64,000 nucleotides of DNA from CAYQQU01 sp964419545 (GTDB taxonomy: Bacteria; Bacteroidota; Bacteroidia; Chitinophagales; Saprospiraceae), in assembly GCA_964419545.1 (NCBI GenBank), contig CAYQQU010000018.1, positions 1-64,000 of the forward strand. Reading direction: 5' to 3'. The notes beneath the pieces were generated by a model. That model was given only the letters and a program-made list of their open reading frames with translations. It ran no database searches and was not told where the DNA came from. Positions 51,490 to 58,600 of the stretch are shown one piece after another (the first letter of the stretch is position 1; each line of letters begins with the position of its first letter). Position numbers and translations under genes: made by a program.

Positions 51490-52692
51490 ATGAACCTCAA
51501 TTTAAAAGGTAAAAAAGCGCTGGTCCGCGTCGATTTCAACGTTCCACTCGACGCCGATCACCGCATCACCGACGATAACCGCATGCGCGCCGCACTACCC
51601 ACTATCCGGCACATCCTCGACCAGGGCGGAGCGGCGATCCTCATGTCGCACCTCGGCCGGCCGGCCAAAAAGCTCAAAGCAGACGGCGCCATCGACGTCG
51701 AAAAATTTACCCTGCGCCACCTCGTCGACCACCTCGCCGAGCTGACGGGCGCCCCGGTGGCTTTCTGCGAAGAGACGGTAGGCGAAAAAGCCAAAAGCAT
51801 GGCCGCCGACCTGCAGCCGGGCCAGATCCTGCTCCTGGAAAATACCCGCTTCCACCCGGGAGAGAAAAAAGGCGATGCAGATTTCGCCCGCCAGCTCGCT
51901 GACCTGGGCGACGTCTATATCAATGACGCCTTCGGTTCGGCCCACCGCGCCCACGCTTCCACAACGACCGTAGCGCAGTTTTTCGGCCCGGACGCCAAAT
52001 CGTTCGGCTTCCTCATGGAAAAAGAGGTAGAAAACGCTAACCGCGTCGTCCATAACCCGCCGCGACCCCTCACCGCCATCATCGGCGGCGCCAAAGTTTC
52101 CGATAAGATCCTGCTCCTGGAGCGACTGATCGACCAGGTCGATCACCTCATCGTCGGCGGAGGCATGGCCTACACCTTCTTCCGGGCCCAGGGCGGCCAG
52201 ACCGGCAACTCGCTGGTGGAAGCCGACCGGATCGAACTGGCCGGGCAACTGCTGGCCAAAGCCAAAGAAAAAGGCGTCAACCTGCTGCTGCCGGAAGATT
52301 CCGTGATCGCCGACAACTTCGCCAATGACGCCAATAGAGAGACCAAACCCAGCGACGAGATCCCCGACGGCTGGATGGGGCTCGATATCGGTGAAAAAGC
52401 CCGCACAGCCTTCTCCGAAGCTATAGCATCGTCGAAAACCATCCTCTGGAACGGCCCCATGGGCGTCTTCGAAATGGCCAACTTCGCCAACGGCACCAAA
52501 ACCATCGCCGAAGCCGTAGCCCGCGCCACCGACGCCGGCGCTTTCTCCCTGGTAGGCGGAGGCGACTCGGTAGCGGCCGTCAACCAGATGCAACTGGCCG
52601 ACCGCATCAGCTACGTCTCTACCGGCGGCGGCGCCATGCTCGAATTTCTGGAAGGAAAAGACTTGCCGGGAGTGCAGGCAATAAAAAGCTGA
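51490..52692 (+). CDS. pgk: Phosphoglycerate kinase
   Basis: A 400-residue glycolytic kinase. The ATG at 51490 gives MNLNLKGKKALVRVDFNVPLD, the standard start; a TTG two codons earlier is less likely. Substrate side: RVDFNVPL, HLGRP and ENTRFHPGEKK. Nucleotide side: GGAKVSDKI, WNGPMGVFE and LVGGGDSVAA. Cytoplasmic. It lies downstream of gap on the same strand, 206 bp away with a stem-loop and a repeat element between, so the two may be only partly co-transcribed. The stop is 1 bp from the end of the convergent caspase gene. Confidence 0.97.
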   Translation: MNLNLKGKKALVRVDFNVPLDADHRITDDNRMRAALPTIRHILDQGGAAILMSHLGRPAKKLKADGAIDVEKFTLRHLVDHLAELTGAPVAFCEETVGEKAKSMAADLQPGQILLLENTRFHPGEKKGDADFARQLADLGDVYINDAFGSAHRAHASTTTVAQFFGPDAKSFGFLMEKEVENANRVVHNPPRPLTAIIGGAKVSDKILLLERLIDQVDHLIVGGGMAYTFFRAQGGQTGNSLVEADRIELAGQLLAKAKEKGVNLLLPEDSVIADNFANDANRETKPSDEIPDGWMGLDIGEKARTAFSEAIASSKTILWNGPMGVFEMANFANGTKTIAEAVARATDAGAFSLVGGGDSVAAVNQMQLADRISYVSTGGGAMLEFLEGKDLPGVQAIKS

Positions 52693-52693
52693 A

Positions 52694-54637
52694 TCAGCGA
52701 TATTCCGGATTGGCGATGCGCAAGGTGATGAGGCGGGTCGTCCAACCGGACGCGTCCCTATTTTCTTCTTCCAACAGAGCAGCGCGGCCGGAGTCGCGCT
52801 GCGGAGCGGCGTCCGGGGCAGGCAGGGGTTCCTGCTCCAGCCTGGCCACATCGAAAAATTCGGTGCTCGCGATCAATTTGAAGTACGTGATGCTTTCCGG
52901 ACAGTTGTAGGTGACGACCTGCGGCTCTATTTCCAGCTCGACCGCTTCCCGATCCCAGACCCAGATGCTCCGCCCTGGATCCAGCGGCGCTACCGGGGGG
53001 CGAAGCATGCCGGCGTATACTTGAAAATTGACAGACAGATAAAGAAAGGCCAGGTATAACGGCTGTTCGGTAGTATTGGTCAGCTTAATGTACAGCTTTT
53101 CGGAAAGCATTTCCGCTCTTGCTCCCCGGGGCCGGATCACTACTTCTTCATTCTGCAAAGCCAGCGGCTGCTCCGCCCCTCCCGCACCGGAAAGGAAAAA
53201 CTCGACCTGCACGGGGTGGCGGCGGAAGCGCCAGGTATTGGGATTGTGAAGCTGACGGACGAACATCCACCGCGAAATATGCTGCAAATAATGACCGATT
53301 AACTGGGCGGAGGCTTCCGAATGCCCGGCAACGTCCCGCACCACCGGCCGCTCGTCTTCCGCCTCGGTGATCCGGAACCCCTGCGGCCGCACGTGCACCG
53401 TATAATCCGCCTGGTATTCCGCTGCCGCCGGCAACAGGTTGCGCCCCGCCGACGCCAGCTGTTTGCTTAATGCCTCGCTTCCCGCTCCGTCGGTCGTTTC
53501 GTCTTTCAAATGTACTTTTACCGGGCAGGAAAAGAAGTCGGCAATGCTGGCCAGGTAGCCCCCTTCAGCCGGCGGGGAATGGTCGAACAACAACTCCGTC
53601 CGGCCGGCCTCGACCCTCCCGATACGCGCCGCCCATTCCGGTTCCGGGGCCGACAGCGGATGTACGCGCACCCGATCGGCAAGAGGAGAAACCCCGTGCA
53701 GATGCCCGATATCCATCCACCAACCATCGGCCGGCGAGTGCGTCACGTTGGCCGTCAGCGGTTGTCCCTGCCCTTCGGCGGCGTCCAGAAAAAAGCGAAA
53801 CGCCTCCCCCTCTGCACCGGGAGAAAAGTAAATATTCGGCGTTTGCCGGAACTGGTTTTTCAGGTAATTCCGCACCCGGCTCTGCAGATCGTAATAAGTC
53901 ACTTTCCCCGAGGATCGACGCAATACATCCAGCAGCGCCGCCGTAAAAACGCCGCCGCCCGCATCCGTCTCATAAGCCTTTTCCCGGGGTAAACAGGCCG
54001 CGATCTGCACATGCCGGCCCTCCGGAAAAATGCGGGCAAAGGAAAAAGGGGTTTCGGCAAGCGCGGCGGGATCCAGGGCGTCGGCAAAAAGGAAATCGCT
54101 CCACGGCCGGGCGGGTAAAACCGACGTCGGGCTGTTCTCCGGCGAATACTGCCGCGCCCGGTGGCTGACCAGACGGGTGACCTGTCCGGAATGACAACAA
54201 TCGAAAATGGTCAGGATATGGGCGCCGCCCCGCGCCACCCGGTGGATGAGGTACCGCAGCTCCTTGTCCGCCAACGGCCGGTGGGCCGCTTCGCCCGGCC
54301 CGGCCGGAACGCTGTCGTAACACAAGATGGATTGCAGCCGCCGGTTGGGCTCGATCGGCCAAAAGACCGGATCGGCGGCTTCCTGAGCACCGTGCCCGGC
54401 AAAATAGAAGAACACCACATCCTCAGCCCCTGCCTGCGCCAGGTGGTTTTCAAAAGCCGCTACGATATTGGCTTTCGTCGCCGCTTCATCGCAAAGCGAT
54501 TGCAAGTGCAACTCGCCTTCTTTCCTGTTTTCCAGGTAGGTTTTCACCTGGTCGAGGTCGTACCGGCATCCTCGCAGAGCGGGCACGGGCGCCGGATAAT
54601 CGTTGACGGCGACCAACAGGCCGTAAATTTTTTTCAT
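52694..54637 (-). CDS. Caspase-like (peptidase C14) protein
   Basis: A 647-residue protein with an N-terminal caspase/metacaspase fold (about 1-275): YGLLVAVNDYP first strand, His82 in FYFAGHGAQ and Cys148 in IFDCCHSG form the dyad. No signal peptide. The C-terminal 350 residues are beta-rich; the late segment with SITYFKLIASTEFFD recurs in other Bacteroidota caspase-family proteins as far as I recall. No NACHT, TIR or EAD domain is fused. Such proteases can act in cell-death or immune systems, but also in other roles. It begins 22 bp after cysH, suggesting a shared transcript, and is tail-to-tail with pgk. Confidence 0.85.
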   Translation of the reverse strand: MKKIYGLLVAVNDYPAPVPALRGCRYDLDQVKTYLENRKEGELHLQSLCDEAATKANIVAAFENHLAQAGAEDVVFFYFAGHGAQEAADPVFWPIEPNRRLQSILCYDSVPAGPGEAAHRPLADKELRYLIHRVARGGAHILTIFDCCHSGQVTRLVSHRARQYSPENSPTSVLPARPWSDFLFADALDPAALAETPFSFARIFPEGRHVQIAACLPREKAYETDAGGGVFTAALLDVLRRSSGKVTYYDLQSRVRNYLKNQFRQTPNIYFSPGAEGEAFRFFLDAAEGQGQPLTANVTHSPADGWWMDIGHLHGVSPLADRVRVHPLSAPEPEWAARIGRVEAGRTELLFDHSPPAEGGYLASIADFFSCPVKVHLKDETTDGAGSEALSKQLASAGRNLLPAAAEYQADYTVHVRPQGFRITEAEDERPVVRDVAGHSEASAQLIGHYLQHISRWMFVRQLHNPNTWRFRRHPVQVEFFLSGAGGAEQPLALQNEEVVIRPRGARAEMLSEKLYIKLTNTTEQPLYLAFLYLSVNFQVYAGMLRPPVAPLDPGRSIWVWDREAVELEIEPQVVTYNCPESITYFKLIASTEFFDVARLEQEPLPAPDAAPQRDSGRAALLEEENRDASGWTTRLITLRIANPEYR

Positions 54638-54659
54638 AAAAAAGGGGTTGCGGATAAAG

Positions 54660-55376
54660 TTAGCGCTTTTTCCGCTTCACGAAATACCCCGGATGCAATC
54701 CACATTCCGTTTTCCCGGATTTCTGCCAGCGTCCTTCCCGGCCGGCGCCCCGCACGGTACAATGGGTGCAGCCCACCGAGCCGTAGCCCTTGTCCTCGAG
54801 CGGATGCTTCGGCAAATCGTAAGTTTCCCGATAGCGGCCCACCTGCTCTTCCGTAAAGTCGATGAGCGGGTGGAACTTGATGATGTCGCCCTGCTTTTCG
54901 AAAATCTGCAATCGCGACCGGAAAGGCGTCTGGTAAGCCATCAGGCCGGAGATCCAGACTTTGTGGGCCGCCTTGATCGGCTCCAACGGCGCCACTTTAT
55001 TGATGGTGCAACACATGCGCGGATGTTCGGCCCACCACTGCTCTTCCCGGGTCAGCGCATTTTCTTCCGGCCTGGGCCGGACGTCGATCACGGTCAGGTT
55101 CCACCGGCGGGCCAGCTCGTCGCGATAGGCCAGCGTTTCCGGAAAATGATAGGTAGTGTCAATGAAATGCACCGGCTGAGAGGGCCGCAGCCGGTGGATG
55201 AGGTGGAGCATCAGCACCGAAGTAACGCCGAAAGAGGAAGTAAACAACACTTCGTCCTGCTTGAAATACCGGTACAGCAAACGAATGCGGTCCTCCGCCG
55301 CCAGCGGGGTGAAAACGTCGTTGAGCAATTCTACGCTTAGCGCCTGCCATTCGATGGAACGTTGGTAGGTAGTCAT
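54660..55376 (-). CDS. cysH: Phosphoadenylyl/adenylyl-sulfate reductase
   Basis: A 238-residue enzyme of assimilatory sulfate reduction, making sulfite from APS or PAPS with thioredoxin. SSFGVTSVLMLHLI binds the nucleotide. The cysteine pairs Cys122-Cys123 (MCCTINK) and Cys203/Cys206 (GCTHC) are the 4Fe-4S ligands of APS-type reductases; PAPS-only enzymes lack them. The catalytic Cys225 is in ECGLH. So APS is the more likely substrate. Cytoplasmic. No other cys gene is near. A structured leader with a terminator is upstream (55404-55630). The caspase gene follows by 22 bp. Confidence 0.93.
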   Translation of the reverse strand: MTTYQRSIEWQALSVELLNDVFTPLAAEDRIRLLYRYFKQDEVLFTSSFGVTSVLMLHLIHRLRPSQPVHFIDTTYHFPETLAYRDELARRWNLTVIDVRPRPEENALTREEQWWAEHPRMCCTINKVAPLEPIKAAHKVWISGLMAYQTPFRSRLQIFEKQGDIIKFHPLIDFTEEQVGRYRETYDLPKHPLEDKGYGSVGCTHCTVRGAGREGRWQKSGKTECGLHPGYFVKRKKR

Positions 55377-55403
55377 GTTCGTTTTTTCATTTATTCATGA
55401 AAT

Positions 55404-55630
55404 GCCGAAGCCCCTCCGGTAATTTCCGCCGGAAGGGCTTCGATGGTCGCCTTGCTGAATGGTTTCGGGGCTGGCCGAAAAGGGACATAAAAAAAACCTT
55501 CCCGGCAGGGATGCTCCCGGGAAGGCCCGACCGTTGCTATACAACGGCAATGCGCCTTACACGCCCGGCAACATCCAAGCAGAATGCTGGTTGGTTAGGA
55601 TTTTTTTGACATTACCGAGACATGCGTTAT
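55404..55630 (-). promoter_or_regulatory. Structured region upstream of cysH: possible leader
   Basis: Leftward, the region shows a hairpin (CCGTTG/CAACGG around 55530-55548), then a strong intrinsic terminator (55489-55525), then a long stem GAAGCCC...GGGCTTC (about 55406-55440) that ends 28 bp before the cysH start. The order suggests an attenuated leader. The terminator could simply end the giant gene upstream, whose stop is 160 bp away. I recognise no riboswitch class. Confidence 0.35.
55489..55525 (-). terminator. Strong rho-independent terminator
   Basis: Read leftward: CCTTCCCGG, loop GAGCATCCCTG, CCGGGAAGG, then eight T. It is between the stop of the SprB-repeat gene and the start of cysH, both leftward. 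Confidence 0.88.
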
Positions 55631-55684
55631 GGACATGCAAGTTTAAGCACAAATCGGCGAATACGCAAAGCCGGCTGCCGGAAA

Positions 55685-58600
55685 TTACTTTTTAAGTACC
55701 TGCAAAGTCTTTACCGGCTCACCGTCATAGCTGACCTGAAGGTAGTAAGCGCCGGCGGCGTAGTCCGATAGATCGACGTCCAAACGATCTGCATCGGCCT
55801 CCACCTCCACTTCCCGGAGTTTGATCCCGCCGGCCGAGAAAAAGGCGACCGTTACCCTTTCGTCGTAAGTTTCAAAAAGCTCCAGCGTCAGCTGATCGGT
55901 AACCGGATTGGGGTACAACATCACCAGCCGCGAATCTGCATTGAACAAGATAACCTGGCCGGTTTCGGAATAGGCCGTCTGCCCTTCCGAATCCCTTACC
56001 TGCACCCGGTAATAATTCCAGCCGCGCTTGGACGGCGCGTCCCGGTACTCGTAATAAGCGGTAAGGTTATCGACCTCGTAGGGTGCTTCAACCGTAGCGA
56101 GCGGGCGGAATTCTTCACCGTCATCCGAATGTTCCACCACAAAGGAATAGAGCTGCTGGGGCTGTTCGAGCGACCAGGCCACCCGCACGGTCTCGTCTGC
56201 CTGCAGGTTTACGTCCAGGTTGAGCCCGTCGCCGCATGTAGTCGGATTATTGGTGACGGTAACGGACTGGATATTCGTAGCCGTACACCCGTTCTCGGTT
56301 ACCGTAAGCGCTACCTGGAACGAGCCGAACGAGTGGAAGACGACGTCGACCGGATTGCCTGCAGCAGTACCCGGTATCGCCGCCGGACCGAAATCCCAGC
56401 TGATGACGGCGTCGTTGCTCGTTCCGGCGGCAAAAAAGGTTACTATTTCATCTTCACAGACCAGGTTGGGGCCCTGGATATCGGCGACGGCTACATCCCC
56501 TACTTCTACGGTCACGGTATTGGATTCCAGGTATACGGTACAATCCTCCCGCCGCGCGCAGCGGATGAAGTAGGTGGTTTCGTAAATCGGACCGGGATCG
56601 AAATCCGGACCGGTAGCGCCCGGCACCACGTCCCAGGTCTGATCGTTGAACGGCCCCCCGATAGTGCTCGACATCCACAGGTATTCGACAGCGCCCGATC
56701 CGCCGGAAGGCGCCTCCAACGCCAAAATAGCCTCGGGATCATTGCCCGGCCCGCAGAGGAACTGGTAATCCGGCCCGATGAGTCCGGCATCGGTGATGTT
56801 GTCGCAGATGCTCGTAAAACCGGCGTCGAAGGTCAGGTTGACCTCACCGAGCCCGATGGAGAACAAATCGGTCATCAGCATGACGGTATCCGCGTCGCTG
56901 TCGACCGCATCATCATTTCCGACATTGTCAGTAGTAGGTTCCAGGGTGCTGCCCGCAGGTAGCATAAAAGTAAGCTTGTAGGTCCCCGGCGGGACGAGGA
57001 AACCGTAAATGCCGTCGGCATCGGTAAAGGTCATCTCGTCGTAAGGCGCTCCGGCATCCGTAGTTCCGGTAATGGTGACCTTGACGTCGGCTATGCCCGT
57101 TTCACCGGTATCCTGCAGTCCGTCCCGGTCGGCATCGAGCCAAACGTAGTCCCCGACCTGGGCTGGTCCGCCCAGTGTCAGCGAGCAGCTCGTGCTGCAA
57201 CCGTTCGCATCGGTCACCGCAACTTCGTACAGGCCGGGATCCAATCCCGTGATGAGCTGAGCGGTGTCCCCGTTGCTCCAAAGGTATTCGAAAGGGGCTG
57301 TCCCGCCGGCCACCGTGACCGTAGCGGCGCCGTCCCCGCCGTCGACGACCGGGCTGACCTCCTCGACCGTACAGGAGGGTGCGGGGAAAGCATCCAGGGT
57401 AACGGAGGCCGTTGCTTCGCAGCCGTTGACGTCGGTAACCGTCACTCCGTAAATACCGGCCGTCAAACCGCTGATCAGCTCACTGTTGGCGCCGTTACTC
57501 CACAAATATTCGTACGGCGGTGTTCCGCCTTCCGCCATTACTTCGACGGCGCCGGAGGCTTCCCCTTCGCAGACGCCGGTCAATACTTCCGTGTTCAGCG
57601 AAATAGCGTCGGGGGCTTCGATCTGTACGGCGTCGGAAAGGGTGCAGCCGTTAGCGTCGGTAACGGTCAGTCCGTATCCGCCGCCGGCCAGCCCGCTCAC
57701 GGAAGCGGTGGTATCGCCGGTGCTCCAAAACAGCTCATAAGGCGGGACGCCACCGCCCACAATGGCGGTGGCTTCGCCGTTGGTTACCTCAAAACAATCG
57801 GGATCAGTCACAGTAAAGTCCAGTTGCAGCGCCGGCGGCTCATTGATCGTTACGGTATCCGCACCGGAACATCCCTCCTGATCGATCACCGTCACCGAGT
57901 AGGTCCCGGCCGGTAAGCTGGTCAGGATCGGCAGAATGTTGCCGTTGCTCCAGAGGTAGTCGTAAGGGCCGGTGCCGCCGTTCACGATAGCAGCCGCCAC
58001 TCCGGTATTTTCGCCGGCGCAGTCGATGGGCGTGATGTCGATGCCCACCGAAAGGCCAGGCGTTTGCACTACAGTAGCCGAGCCCTCCACTTCACAGCCG
58101 TTGGCGTCGGTGACGGTCAGGCTATAAGTGCCGGGCCCCAGGCCGGAAATGCCGGGCGTGGTGTCACCGGTTTCCCAGAGGTAGGTATAAGGCGGGGCGC
58201 CGCCGGTGATATTGGAGCTGATGACCCCGGTATTCTCGTCCGAACACAAGATATCGACCACGTCGAAAGTGAGCATCAGCGCCGGCAGTTCCGTGATGGA
58301 GATGACCGGTACGGTAACTGCACATTCATTGGCGTCGGTGACGGTCAGGCTATACAAACCTGCGGGCAGGTCATCGATGAAGGCGGTAGTGGCGCCGGTG
58401 CTCCACTGGTACTGGTAGGGCGTTACGCCTCCCTGCGGCATGGCCGTTGCGAACCCGGTGCTGTCGCCCGCGCAGGCAATTACCGGGGCGCTGACGTTCA
58501 CCGTGAGTTCAGCGGGCTGGGTCAGTTCCACGGTCATAGTCTGTTCGCAGGTGTTGGCGTCGGTGACGGTGACGGTATAGACGCCGGCAGCCAGGTTTTC

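Noticed and set aside
28533..54637. A single conflict system joining the EAD-like and caspase-like genes
   Set aside because: They are 23 kb apart with metabolic genes between, and no shared domain or regulation is visible; kept only as separate candidates.
55430..55640. SAM-type riboswitch on the plus strand (a CCCGGCAAC piece is present)
   Set aside because: The orientation faces no gene, and the other conserved SAM-I segments are missing.
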